Shown here: one piece after another, positions 1 through 9,340 of the stretch
Numbering within the stretch: position 1 is the first letter of the stretch
How the letters are laid out: every line of letters begins with the position of its first letter
Source: Halisarca cf. caerulea
Lineage: Eukaryota > Porifera > Demospongiae > Chondrillida > Halisarcidae
DNA length: 64,000 bases
Direction: 5' to 3'
Assembly: GCA_963170055.1 (NCBI GenBank)
Contig: CAUJGJ010000264.1
Coordinates: 243,701-307,700 of the forward strand
Position numbers and translations under genes: made by a program
Notes under the pieces: model-generated
The model's input: only the letters and a program-made list of their open reading frames with translations
The model's database searches: none
Told to the model about the DNA's origin: nothing

Positions 1-1064
1 CTAGGAGGCCCACAGCACACAAACACACTGCTGATCATCCCAGGAGGCTCACAGCTCACACACACTGCTGATCATCCCAGGAGGCTCACAGCACACACAC
101 ACTGCTGATCATACCAGGAGGCTCACAGCACACACACACTGCTGATCATACCAGGAGGCCCACAGCACACACACACTGCTGACCATCCCAGGAGGCTCAC
201 AGCACACACACACTGCTGATCATCCCAGGAGGCCCACAGCACACACACACTGCTGATCATCCCAGGAGGCTCACAGCACACACACACTGCTGATCATCCC
301 AGGAGGCCCACAGCACACACACACTGCTGATCATCCCAGGAGGCTCACAGCACACAAACACACTGCTGATCATCCCAGAAGGCTCACAGCTCACACACAC
401 TGCTGATCATACCAGGAGGCTCACAGCACACACACACTGCTGATCATACCAGGAGGCTCACAGCACACACACACTGCTGATCATACCAGAAGGCCCACAG
501 CACACACACACACTGCTGACCATCCCAGGAGGCTCACAGCACACACACACTGCTGATCATCCCAGGAGGCCCACAGCACACACACACTGCTGATCATCCC
601 AGGAGGCTCACAGCACACACACACTGCTGATCATCCCAGGAGGCTCACAGCACACACACACTGCTGATCATCCTAGGAGGCCCACAGCACACAAACACAC
701 TGCTGATCATCCCAGGAGGCTCACAGCTCACACACACTGCTGATCATCCCAGGAGGCTCACAGCACACACAGACTGCTGATCATCCCAGGAGGCTCACAG
801 CACACACACACTGCTGATCATCCCAGGAGGCTCACAGCACACACACACTGCTGATCATCCCAGGAGGCTCACAGCACACACACACTGCTGACCATCCCAG
901 GAGGCCCACAGCACACACACACTGCTGAACATCCCAGGAGGCTCACAGCACACACACACTGCTGAACATCCCAGGAGGCTCACAGCACACACACACTGCC
1001 GAACATCCCAGGAGGCTCACAGCACACACACACTGCTGAACATCCCAGGAGGCCCACAGCACAC
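1..1064. repeat. 37-bp minisatellite array
   Basis: About 28 head-to-tail copies of a 37-bp unit reading roughly AGGAGGCTCACAGCACACAC followed by ACACTGCTGATCATCCC. Copies vary by single bases (GCTCACAG versus GCCCACAG, CATCCC versus CATACC) and by CA number. It lies downstream of the last Ku70 exon I can see, so it is probably intronic in that gene. Ordinary unspaced tandem repeat, not CRISPR. Confidence 0.95.
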
Positions 1065-1114
1065 AAACATGCGTAGGGTAAATAAATGTACTGTACACAA
1101 ATAAGTATTTGTCA

Positions 1115-1336
1115 CACCCACTATCACACCCATGGCCACACTCAATACCACACTCACTACCACATCCACCACCACACCCCCACCACACCCACTACCACAC
1201 CCACCACCACACCCCTACCTAACCTACCCCTACCACACCCACTATCACACCCACCACCACACCCCTACCACACCCACCATCACAGCCACTATCACATCCC
1301 CTACTACACCCACCACCACACTCACTACCACACCCA
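1115..1336. repeat. Degenerate CCACACC-rich tandem repeat
   Basis: An irregular run of TACCACACCCACCA-like units that ends directly at the 5' splice site of the Ku70 exon at 1338-1400. On the coding (minus) strand it is a G/T-rich intron start. No coding signal beyond low-complexity open frames. Confidence 0.85.
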
Positions 1337-1337
1337 C

Positions 1338-1400
1338 CTTCTCTCCTCCAAACTCTTGGTAGTACTTGATGTCTGAAGGCATCAGTTCAGACCCAGTGTC
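1338..1400 (-). CDS. XRCC6: Ku70 exon 8 (last visible)
   Basis: A 63-bp exon encoding 21 residues, DTGSELMPSDIKYYQEFGGE plus K. The acceptor is a pyrimidine tract ending TTCAG at 1401-1405 and the donor is AAG|GTGGGT. It starts in phase 0, matching the end of exon 7. The peptide aligns with the Ku70 beta-barrel stretch containing LLLPSDTKR in the vertebrate protein (from memory of the family). The next exons, encoding the rest of the core and the C-terminal arm, lie beyond the left edge. Confidence 0.75.
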
Positions 1401-1445
1401 CTGAAGGGGAGGGTGAACTTGACGGCCTGCTCGAGGCTACACAAT

Positions 1446-1590
1446 GGGTCACATGACTGTCACATGATGGATCATGTAACATGATGAGTCACATGACAAT
1501 CATGATGGTGATGTAAAAAGCATAATATGATTGTTCACATGAATATCACACGACGGGTCACATGACAGTCACATGATGGGTTAAATGACC
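1446..1590. repeat. Short CACATGA-rich repeats in Ku70 intron 7
   Basis: Loose repetition of TCACATGAC and TGATGGGTCACATGA motifs fills most of the 194-bp intron between exons 7 and 8. No further function visible. Confidence 0.6.
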
Positions 1591-1594
1591 TCAC

Positions 1595-1691
1595 CTCACA
1601 GAGGTACTTGGTCTGGGCCTTCACTTCCTCGTTATTTCTTCTATCCAATCGCACAAAGGAAGGCTTCTTTGTCTCCCTCACCAGAGTGTAC
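1595..1691 (-). CDS. XRCC6: Ku70 exon 7
   Basis: A 97-bp exon. The first base completes a Val codon begun by exon 6, followed by 32 codons, YTLVRETKKASFVRLDRRNN and then EEVKAQTKYLCE. The acceptor is CTACTCCAG and the donor GAG|GTGAGG. It matches the Ku70 strand that reads IYNLVQKA...RETNEPVKTKT in vertebrates, the start of the DNA-encircling beta-barrel. Agreement of phase on both sides with neighbouring exons is strong support. Confidence 0.85.
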
Positions 1692-1914
1692 CTGGAGTAG
1701 GAGGGACAGGACTTCAGCTCTACAATATAGTGAAGGTATGCATGAGTGCAGATGCTTTACAGTGTGAAACATCACATGCAAATTATTACCCCACCCATAC
1801 TGACCCATCCATGTGCGCTCACACACACAGAGAGAAAAAGATCAAACATCATTCCACCACATACAGTACATACATATGTACACCTACTCTGCCCAGTAAC
1901 ACCACCTCCCACTC

Positions 1915-2287
1915 ACTCACACACCCTTCCCATTCCCACCTCCACCCTCCCTACTCACACACCCTCCCTATTCCCACCTCCACCCTCCCTACTCACACAC
2001 CCTCCCCATTCCCACCTCCACCCTCCCTACTCACACACCCTCCCCATTCCCACCTCCACCCTCCCCATTCCCACCTCCACCCTCCCTACTCACACACCCT
2101 CCCCATTCCCACCTCCACCCTCCCTACTCACACACCCTCCCCATTCCCACCTCCATCCTCCCTACTCACACACCCTCTCCACTCCCACCTCCACCCTCCT
2201 TACTCACACACCCTCCCCACTCCCACCTCCACCCTCCCCACTCACTCACACACCCTCCCCACTCCCACCTCCACCCTCCCCACTCAC
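1915..2287. repeat. 38-bp minisatellite (CCACCTCCACCCTCCC type)
   Basis: About nine to ten copies of a pyrimidine-rich unit of about 38 bp (CCCACCTCCACCCTCCCTAC plus TCACACACCCTCCCCATT) inside Ku70 intron 6. It runs right up to the exon 6 donor. Open frames across it are repeat translations. Positions 1692-1914 hold nothing recognisable. Confidence 0.9.
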
Positions 2288-2371
2288 ACTCCAATCCCCA
2301 GTTGTACTCCGTTCCCTAAGAAGAAGGGTATTCTCTGAAGAGCTCTCTTCTTGTAGTCCTTAGACCTCACC
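2288..2371 (-). CDS. XRCC6: Ku70 exon 6
   Basis: An 84-bp exon. One base completes an Arg codon from exon 5, then VRSKDYKKRALQRIPFFLGN and GVQLGIG, ending with two bases of a Val codon. Acceptor TGTTAG, donor GTGAGT (consensus). It corresponds to the Ku70 segment KVRAKETRKRALSRL...VGIYN that leaves the von Willebrand A-like domain and enters the beta-barrel. The basic run KKRAL is typical of the family. Confidence 0.87.
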
Positions 2372-2409
2372 CTAACAGTGGTGGGGGACAGGATGTGAAC
2401 TGTGTGTGC

Positions 2410-2648
2410 TTTACTGCAATGGTACAATGTACAATGGTGCACTGTACAATGGTGCACTGTACAATGGTGCACTGTACAATGGTGCACTGTACAATGGTAC
2501 ACTGTACAATGGTACACTGTACAATGGTGCACTGTACAATGGTACACTGTACAATGGTGCACTGTACAATGGTACACTGTACAATGGTACACTGTACAAT
2601 GGTGCACTGTACAATGGTACACTGTACAATGGTGCACTGTACAATGAT
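2410..2648. repeat. 15-bp minisatellite (ACTGTACAATGGTGC)
   Basis: About 16 copies of ACTGTACAATGG(T)(G/A)C in Ku70 intron 5. Because 15 is divisible by three, all frames stay open and produce five-residue periodic translations. These are artefacts. Confidence 0.95.
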
Positions 2649-2731
2649 GGGTATACAGTATGTACAGTACATATGTATGCACAAATATTAGAGGGTAAAT
2701 GTTCACATGCAGGGTAATGTGCTCACTACCA

Positions 2732-2733
<2 letters not shown>

Positions 2734-2804
<71 letters not shown>
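2734..2804. repeat. (CA)n tract that supplies a splice donor
   Basis: An uninterrupted CA run of about 70 bp. On the gene strand it is (GT)n and begins at the base after exon 5, so the intron's 5' splice site is CAG|GTGTGTGTG, drawn from the microsatellite itself. Confidence 0.9.
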
Positions 2805-2806
<2 letters not shown>

Positions 2807-2992
2807 GGTAAGCAGCTCCTCGAACCTCTCTGCTGGATCTGGAAGACTGCTCACCTCATCATCAGCCATCATCATCACGTCCTGATAGAAGCGGGAGAGG
2901 TTGAAGGAGGACCCATCAGGAGGAGGAAGATAGAGGAGCTCGATGTCAATACCAGTATCTGCCATGTCCTTTGCCTTTGTCTTGGCCTGACG
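2805..2992 (-). CDS. XRCC6: Ku70 exon 5
   Basis: A 188-bp exon starting in phase 0: RQAKTKAKDMADTGIDIELL, then YLPPPDGSSFNLSRFYQDVM and MMADDEVSSLPDPAERFEEL, ending LT plus AG of an Arg codon. Acceptor CTGTCTCCAG; donor inside a GT tract. It aligns with Ku70 residues reading RTKAGDLRDTGIFLDLMHL...FYRDI...EDLL in vertebrates, the end of the N-terminal alpha/beta (vWA-like) domain. Among the most diagnostic exons for the family call. Confidence 0.93.
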
Positions 2993-3350
2993 CTGGAGAC
3001 AGGGACAAAAGAGGAGAGAGAGGTAACAAAACCAACACAGCCTGACGCTGGAGACAGGGACAAAAGAGGAGAGAGGGGTAACACCCCAACACAGCCTGAC
3101 GCTGGAGACAGGGACAAAAGAGGAGAGAGGGGTAACAAAACCAACACTACACCAGCTCAAGGCTGAGGGCAGTGAGAGAGGGAGGGAGGTGCGGTGGGCC
3201 CCTTTTAGCCTGACATTGGAGACAGGGAGAAAAGAGGAGAATAGAGAAGAATGTAGAGTCAACACTATCGCACTCTGAGGCTGAGGGCAGAGAGGGGAAG
3301 GGAGGAGTACAGCAGCCTTCTTAGTCTGATGCTTAAGACATGGGGAACAG
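2986..3350 (-). repeat. Tandemly duplicated 3' splice region of exon 5
   Basis: The segment carrying the pyrimidine tract and CAG|CGTCAGGC acceptor is repeated about every 54-55 bp: starts near 2986, 3041 and 3095, with decayed versions near 3207 and 3322. Each copy keeps the core CTCTTTTGTCCCTGTCTCCAG on the minus strand or a variant. Only the copy nearest exon 5 joins the exon with matching phase. Confidence 0.75.
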
Positions 3351-3359
3351 AGGAGAGGA

Positions 3360-4266
3360 GACTGATACGTACTGTAGGTGTAGTCAACTGAGAACCATCC
3401 CACTCTGAGGCTGAGGGGAGAGAGAGAGAAAGTGGGAGGTGCAGAGAGCCCCCTCTTAGCTTGAAAAGAACAGACGTACTCCAGTGTTCTCCTCAGAAAT
3501 AATCTCAGGCATGCAAATATGTACATACATACATCATCAGAAACGTATACATACAATGCATCACAAATTGCTTTCAGCTTCAGTTTTGGGTACTAGCGTG
3601 ATGTGTACTAAACATACGTATATATTCATCCACGAAGCTATGAAACTCTGAACTGAACTCATGAATTGCCCAGCATGCTAAGTACTCTGATAACTGTACT
3701 ACCTGTTTCTGTAAGTACATTATGTGAAACAGTCACTGGACAAAATGGAATAAAAATAATGGCTGACATCTAGGGGCCATTTTGGCTTGCAGACATGATT
3801 TTACCTTCAAATACGTAGTACAAAAGTTTAGAAATAAAGCCAAGTTGAACCGACGTGCCCTAAGATACCTGGGGAGAACACTGGTTACTGTATGTTACGA
3901 GGACAGAACACCAGCACCTACAGCTTAGTGTATAGCTGGCATGCTGTTGAGTGTAAGGAGAGAGGACCACAAACCACAAGTATGAGATACGTAACAGCAA
4001 GCTTGTTGAAGTCCAGAATGCGTACTGTACGTACATCCACCTTCCCATCCCCAACATGTATCACAATCATCAGTACATGCATACAAATACATCTCAGGAA
4101 ATGGAATATTCAGACAAAGAAATAGTTCCTATCCAGAGGAGGAAGTGTGTGTATGTACTTGTGTGTGACACTGTGTACGAATGCGACAGGATACTAGAAT
4201 TGGTTAGGTGGAAGACACCGATTTGTTTGCGTTTGTGTGTACTTGTTTATACTCATTCTCACTGAC
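3360..4266 (-). other. Remainder of Ku70 intron 4
   Basis: About 900 bp of unremarkable AT-moderate sequence with short ACGTACATAC-like runs. No exon, RNA gene or TIR pair was recognised. Confidence 0.5.
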
Positions 4267-4345
4267 CTGTAGAGGAAGACTGCTGGAGTGAGGGTCATCA
4301 TTGTTTGTGAACATGAACACTCTCTTACTAGCCAGCTTCACAGGA
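4267..4345 (-). CDS. XRCC6: Ku70 exon 4
   Basis: A 79-bp exon. One base completes Ser from exon 3, then PVKLASKRVFMFTNNDDPHS and SSLPLQ. Acceptor CCCCACAG, donor CAG|GTCAGT. It matches the Ku70 strand MSHKRIMLFTNEDNPH. Phase joins exon 3 (two bases left over) and exon 5 (phase 0). Confidence 0.92.
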
Positions 4346-4349
4346 CTGT

Positions 4350-4610
4350 GGGGAGGGGGTGAGCAGAGTGAGGATGAGGGTGAGGAGTGAGGGTGGGGGT
4401 GTGGTATGAGCATGAGGGGAACAAGGGGGTGGAGTGAGGAGAAGAGTGAGGGGAGTGGAGCGAGGGGAATGAGGGGAATGAAGGTGAGGGTGAGGTGTGA
4501 GGGTGAAGAGTGAGGGTGATGGTGAGTGAGTTAGGGTGGGGATGAGGGTGAGGGTGTGAGAGTAAAGAAGTGAGGGTAAGGGTGTGAGGGTGAGGGGACA
4601 CACACACACA

Positions 4611-4677
<67 letters not shown>
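4350..4677. repeat. GAGGGTGAGG-rich DNA and (CA)n tract in Ku70 intron 3
   Basis: Positions 4350-4600 are an imperfect GTGAGG(G)-type purine repeat, followed by CA tracts to 4677. The CA tract abuts exon 3 and forms its donor, as at exon 5. Confidence 0.85.
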
Positions 4678-4679
<2 letters not shown>

Positions 4680-4774
4680 GTTAGCAAACATATTGGAGCA
4701 AGTCCAAAACACATCATTCAGAGAATAGTCACTGCTGTGACCGTAATCTGTGGAGAAGGTGTCGGCAGCCACAC
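4678..4774 (-). CDS. XRCC6: Ku70 exon 3
   Basis: A 97-bp exon. Two bases complete a Gly codon, then VAADTFSTDYGHSSDYSLND and VFWTCSNMFAN plus two bases. Acceptor CTGTAG. Donor CAG|GTGTGTG lies in a microsatellite. Corresponds to Ku70 GHGSDYSLSEVLWVCANLF. Confidence 0.9.
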
Positions 4775-4842
4775 CTACAGTGTGAGGTGGGGAGATGTAT
4801 GATGTCATGACGGACCACACCCACTCCTGAAGCCACACCCAC

Positions 4843-5020
4843 CTTCGAGAAGCTGGTCCAGTTCCTTGATCCGAGGGGCATCAGGTTGGTCGAGGTCTTG
4901 AAGGATGTAGACATGTTTGAACTCACTCGGGTTCTTCTCCTTGTCTGTGCCGAACAGGACAACACCAACCAAGTCCTTCTCACTGGATATGATCTTGTTC
5001 AACAGCACAGTACGAGCACA
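4843..5020 (-). CDS. XRCC6: Ku70 exon 2
   Basis: A 178-bp exon starting in phase 0: CARTVLLNKIISSEKDLVGV, then VLFGTDKEKNPSEFKHVYIL and QDLDQPDAPRIKELDQLLE plus one base. Acceptor CACATGTAG, donor AAG|GTGGGT. It aligns nearly residue for residue with Ku70 [22 protein letters not shown]...NIYVLQELDNPGAKRI. Ku70 pairs with Ku80, threads onto broken DNA ends in the nucleus and recruits non-homologous end-joining factors. Confidence 0.95.
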
Positions 5021-5040
5021 CTACATGTGGAGATAGGAGG

Positions 5041-5160
<120 letters not shown>

Positions 5161-5194
5161 TAGGGTGAGGTGTTGTGGTGTATGACACGACCTA

Positions 5195-5385
5195 CAGTGA
5201 AACTGCTACACTATAAGGACACCACCGGGACCACAGTAAGCTGTCCTGTTTATGGAGTTGTCCTTCATTACAGAAGATTCAAACGTACACAAGTCAATGC
5301 AAGGGGTGCCAATGGGGCAGAGCAGTGATGTCCTGCTAAAGAAGGTGGCTACATTTCAGAGGTGTCCTTCAGTAGAGGCTTCCCT
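5195..5385. mobile_element. MITE, CAGTG ends, TA flanks
   Basis: Begins TA|CAGTGAAACTGCTAC and ends CTTCCCTG|TA. The ends are imperfect inverted repeats (right end reads CAGGGAAGCCTCTACTG on the other strand). The interior carries CTGTCCTG and TGTCCTT motifs shared with the family at 52.9 and 60.8 kb. Non-autonomous. TA flanks suggest Tc1/mariner/pogo-type mobilisation (inference). Confidence 0.6.
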
Positions 5386-5604
5386 GTACTTGAGTAGATA
5401 CAACTTCTCTCATGTGATCACTTATGACTGAACCAGCACAAGTCAAAGTGATGAGGCAGTTGGTGTTGGTTGGTGTGCTCTTCTACTTCAGTCATTAACA
5501 CATTTCACTCAGAAAACAACCAACGGCTGACCACTACAACCCACTCAGCAGGTGTGTCTGTGAGTGGGCTTGCATTGATGTCACGATATACTGTACTGTA
5601 CATA

Positions 5605-5709
5605 CAGTGGTCTCGCATACCAAGACCCCTTTCCCTGTTCCCTCACTTTGGAATGGAAGTGAAGAGAACAGGAGAAAGGTCTGGCTATGCAAGACTACCC
5701 ATCCATGCA
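5605..5709. mobile_element. Small MITE, TAGTCTCGCATAGCC family
   Basis: Left end CAGTGGTCTCGCATACCAAG and right end GGCTATGCAAGACTACC are inverted repeats. The core has a second hairpin, CTTTCCCTGTTCC...GGAGAAAGG. Close copies sit at 10692 and 16003, with looser relatives at 15376, 37044 and 41022. A CAGTGAAACCTCTCTAATCC end of another MITE follows at 5766-5830. Confidence 0.65.
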
Positions 5710-5842
5710 GAATGTCACAAACTCAATGGGCAATCTTGTGTCAGATTAGGAGGTTGTTGGATTGCAGTGAAACCTCTCTAATCCCCCCCCCCTATAATCC
5801 GCCAAACCCACCAATCCGCTCTAGTTTCCAATTCAACTAAAC

Positions 5843-6377
5843 ATGGAACCAAACATGACTGAGTACAGGACACATGGAACCAAACATGACTGAGTACAGA
5901 ACACATGGAACCAAACATGACTGAGTACAGGACACATGGAACCAAACATGACTGAGTACAGAACACATGGAACCAAACATGACTGAGTACAGAACACATG
6001 GAACCAAACATGACTGAGTACAGAACACATGGAACCAAACATGACTGAGTACAGGACACATGGAACCAAACATGACTGAGTACAGAACACATGGAACCAA
6101 ACATGACTGAGTACAGGACACATGGAACCAAACATGACTGAGTACAGAACACATGGAACCAAACATGACTGAGTACAGAACACATGGAACCAAACATGAC
6201 TGAGTACAGAACACATGGAACCAAACATGACTGAGTACAGAACACATGGAACCAAACATGACTGAGTACAGAACACATGGAACCAAACATGACTGAGTAC
6301 AGAACACATGGAACCAAACATGACTGAGTACAGTACACATGGAACCAAACATGACTGAGTACAGGACACATGGAACC
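5843..6377. repeat. 31-bp minisatellite
   Basis: About 17 copies of a 31-bp unit, GAACACATGGAACCAAACAT plus GACTGAGTACA, nearly identical. Since 31 is not divisible by three, the unit is read in all frames, giving 31-residue periodic translations that are not genes. Confidence 0.96.
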
Positions 6378-6420
6378 AGTGGGAATGTAACTGATGGACA
6401 CTTTACAATGTAAAGAATAT

Positions 6421-6576
<156 letters not shown>

Positions 6577-6605
6577 CATATCAGAAAATTATAAAAAAGA
6601 TGTTT

Positions 6606-7907
6606 TCACAAGTAAACAGGCTCTAACTTGTCTGCTCTAAAGAACAAACAGTCGTTCTTAAGATACTGACAATTTGTGTCAGAGTTGTAATTGAGGTCTT
6701 CATGAGGGATGAACCGCGCACATCCCCAACCATCACTCCTCTCCTCTGTTGTAACACGTCCACTGATATCTTCTGGAATATCATCCTCAGGTGACCACAG
6801 TGCTCTGGTGTGATGGTTCTGGTCTTCCAGTTGATTCAGCAAGCTGACAATAATATGTCCTTCAAAGGGGAACTTCAGATTCTCATCGTTATCTCCCTTC
6901 ATGAGGAAGATGAAGACTGATACATGAGTATCTTTGACACTACCATTACCATTTGTGAAAACCTCAAGACACATCTTGTACCCACCGAAGTGAGAGTAAA
7001 CAGGATTGCTGTACCAATCTTCATCGTTCCTCTTCTTCTCCTCAAACCCCTCCAATTTGACAACCCATGGAGGACGAGGGTAACAGGTTGGAGTATTCTG
7101 AAGCCAGGGGCGGAAGGAGAGGGGGAGAGATGTTGCATCTAGTCTGGTGTATGTTGGAGATTGAAAGAACACTCCAAGAGATTGGAACATAGCCATCTGT
7201 GACTCCATTGACTTCTCAAAGTGGAAGCTGGTGTCAGAGAAGTGACTCTCCTTTTCTCTCCTCCTAACAGCTGTGTCACATCCAAACATTCTGTACTTGC
7301 ACGGAACGTATTCTTCAGGACATTCTGTACTGAGGTGGCTCTCCATGTTCTTCCTCTTTCTCTTTTGTCTTGACCCACATACAGCAGGACAGGGGAGGGG
7401 GAAATCCCTGCAATTAGTAAAATGCACAGTAGTTACATCCTTGTACACGCCCACGTGGTCACAATGCAGACACTTGTAGCGTCTGTTGGGGCAGTCATGT
7501 TTGGTATGGTTCTGTAGAAGTTTGCGTTTCATCTTTTCCTGACAACCCTTAGAGCACTCAACTGTCTGCAGTTGACATTTCTTCTCCAAATGTTCTTCAA
7601 CATCTCCCAAGTCTCCCTCCCATTTGCAGCCTTCATATGAATTAGGGCACTTAACCTTGAAGGCTCCTATTGCCTTGGCACTTCCTACGTCTTCCGTTGT
7701 TGTGAACTTCTTGTGGCATTTCATTGGGCATTTAGGCTGGCCTTTGATGCACTTCCTACAAAAAAGGTGCCTACAACTAGTTACAACTGGTTCAAAGAGG
7801 AGTTCATGGCAAATTGGACACTTAAACTCCTCCAAAAGTCGAACAGGAGTGTCAAGAAACACATACTGGACTCCTTTGTAACTGTAGCTTGGCAAAGAAG
7901 TGGCCAT
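6606..7907 (-). CDS. TRAF-like A1: RING, TRAF zinc fingers, MATH
   Basis: Intronless 433-residue protein, nested in Ku70 intron 1 on the same strand. Start is chosen at the ATG of MATSLPSYSYKG (AAAATGG context, shared with paralogues). An upstream in-frame ATG would add MIRK. Order: short N-terminus with a YKG...FLD motif, RING at about 30-64 (C30, C33, C45, H47, C50, C53, then C60 and C64), TRAF-type zinc fingers at about 87-210, a short linker, and MATH at about 278-433 (PWVVKLEGF, SHFGGYKM, LMKGDNDENLKFPF, YLKNDCLFF). The RING's last cysteine pair is spaced C-x3-C (CPMKC) where paralogues have C-x2-C. Likely role: ubiquitin ligase/adaptor in receptor or stress signalling, inferred from the domains only. 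Confidence 0.9.
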   Translation of the reverse strand: MATSLPSYSYKGVQYVFLDTPVRLLEEFKCPICHELLFEPVVTSCRHLFCRKCIKGQPKCPMKCHKKFTTTEDVGSAKAIGAFKVKCPNSYEGCKWEGDLGDVEEHLEKKCQLQTVECSKGCQEKMKRKLLQNHTKHDCPNRRYKCLHCDHVGVYKDVTTVHFTNCRDFPLPCPAVCGSRQKRKRKNMESHLSTECPEEYVPCKYRMFGCDTAVRRREKESHFSDTSFHFEKSMESQMAMFQSLGVFFQSPTYTRLDATSLPLSFRPWLQNTPTCYPRPPWVVKLEGFEEKKRNDEDWYSNPVYSHFGGYKMCLEVFTNGNGSVKDTHVSVFIFLMKGDNDENLKFPFEGHIIVSLLNQLEDQNHHTRALWSPEDDIPEDISGRVTTEERSDGWGCARFIPHEDLNYNSDTNCQYLKNDCLFFRADKLEPVYL

Positions 7908-7949
7908 TTTCCTAATCATGGGCACATACCGCTTATACCTACGTAGAAC

Positions 7950-7964
7950 TAATGAATATCATTA
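7950..7964 (-). promoter_or_regulatory. Dyad motif upstream of A1
   Basis: TAATGA-ATA-TCATTA, a perfect six-base dyad with a three-base centre, 43 bp before the A1 start. Equivalent motifs precede eight other TRAF-like loci in the window. Function inferred from recurrence. Confidence 0.55.
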
Positions 7965-7979
7965 CTAGCCACACCCCTT

Positions 7980-7989
7980 CCTTATATGG
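7980..7989. promoter_or_regulatory. CArG-box match CCTTATATGG
   Basis: Exact CC(A/T)6GG match, 73 bp upstream of A1. An identical one lies at 13120-13129 before A2. It could be a serum-response-factor-type site or a TATA-like core element. Unproven, and the two flanks are recent duplicates of each other. Confidence 0.35.
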
Positions 7990-8146
7990 ATCCACAGTAG
8001 AGGTGGAGTAGCTGTTGACCAAACATTACACAATGCAGAGAAACGAGTTCAGTTTCTTTGAAGTGTGAGAACATAGATACTCTATGGTGAGAATCCCTCA
8101 GGACTTCACAGATTGTGAGCACGTGAAAATCCAAATGTTATAATAG

Positions 8147-9337
8147 ACAGTGGACCCCTCTGTTCCGGACACCAAGCGACCAGTACAGTGGACCCCTCTG
8201 TTCCGGACACCTTGGGACCAGTACAGTGGACCCCTCTGTTCCGGACACCAAGCGACCAGTACAGTGGACCCCTCTATTCCGGACACCAAGCGACCAGTAC
8301 AGTGGACCCCTCTGTTCCGGACACCAAGCGACCAGTACAGTGGACCCCTCTATTCCGGACACCAAGCGACCAGTACAGTGGACCCCTCTGTTCCGGACAC
8401 CAAGCGACCAGTACAGTGGACCCCTCTATTCCGGACACCTTGGGACCAGTACAGTGGAGCCCCTCTATTCCGGACACCTTGGGACCAGTACAGTGGACCC
8501 CTCTATTCCGGACACCTTGGGACCAGTACAGTGGACCCCTCTATTCCGGACACCTTGGGACCAGTACAGTGGACCCCTCTATTCCGGACACCTTGGGACC
8601 AGAAAGGATTGTCCTGATTATTGAGGTGTCCTCATTACAGGGTTGAAGATGTACTATGGCAAAGTATAGGGTGTCATTTGGTTCCCGTGGTATGTGTCCA
8701 CAATTCAGGGGTCTGGATTAGAGGGGTGTCTGCAATTCAGGGTCTGGATTAGAGGGGTGTCTGCAATTCAGGGTCTGGATTAGAGGGGTGTCTGCAATTC
8801 AGGGTCTGGATTAGAGGGGTGTCTGCAATTCAGGGGTCTGGATTAGAGGGGTGTCTGCAATTCAGGGTCTGGATTAGAGGGGTGTCTGCAATTCAGGGTC
8901 TGGATTAGAGGGGTGTCTGCAATTCAGGGTCTGGATTAGAGGGGTGTCTGCAATTCAGGGTCTGGATTAGAGGGGTGTCCATAATTAAGGGGTCTGGATT
9001 AGAGGGGTGTCTGCAATTCAGGGTCTGGATTAGAGGGGTGTCTGCAATTCAGGGGTCTGGATTAGAGGGGTGTCTGCAATTCAGGGTCTGGATTAGAGGG
9101 GTGTCTGCAATTCAGGGTCTGGATTAGAGGGGTGTCCACAATTAAGGGGTCTGGATTAGAGGGGTGTCTGCAATTCAGGGTCTGGATTAGAGGGGTGTCT
9201 GCAATTCAGGGGTCTGGATTAGAGGGGTGTCTGCAATTCAGGGTCTGGATTAGAGGGGTGTCTGCAATTCAGGGTCTGGATTAGAGGGGTGTCTGCAATT
9301 CAGGGGTCTGGATTAGAGGGGTGTCTGCAATTCAGGG
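8147..9337. mobile_element. MITE with both ends expanded into tandem arrays
   Basis: Left array 8147-8602: about 12 copies of a 38-bp unit, TACAGTGGACCCCTCTATTC plus CGGACACCTTGGGACCAG. Unique core 8603-8690 includes TTGTCCTGATTATTGAGGTG. Right array 8696-9337: about 20 copies of a 31-bp unit, GTCTGCAATTCAGGGTCTGG plus ATTAGAGGGGT, which is roughly the inverse of the left unit. Relatives with fewer units occur at 13269, 37667, 52940, 56796 and 60820. The right terminus is missing where the array meets the THAP-type relic. Confidence 0.75.
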
Positions 9338-9340
9338 TGA

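Noticed and set aside
1..1064. Regular 37-bp repeats resembling a CRISPR array
   Set aside because: Repeats are directly adjacent with no unique spacers, in a eukaryotic context and with no cas genes.
7908..7925. N-terminal extension VPMIRK on A1, A2 and A4
   Set aside because: It begins with GTG. The ATG two codons later has a weak context, while the next ATG has AAAATGG and aligns with starts of A5, A7 and subgroup B.
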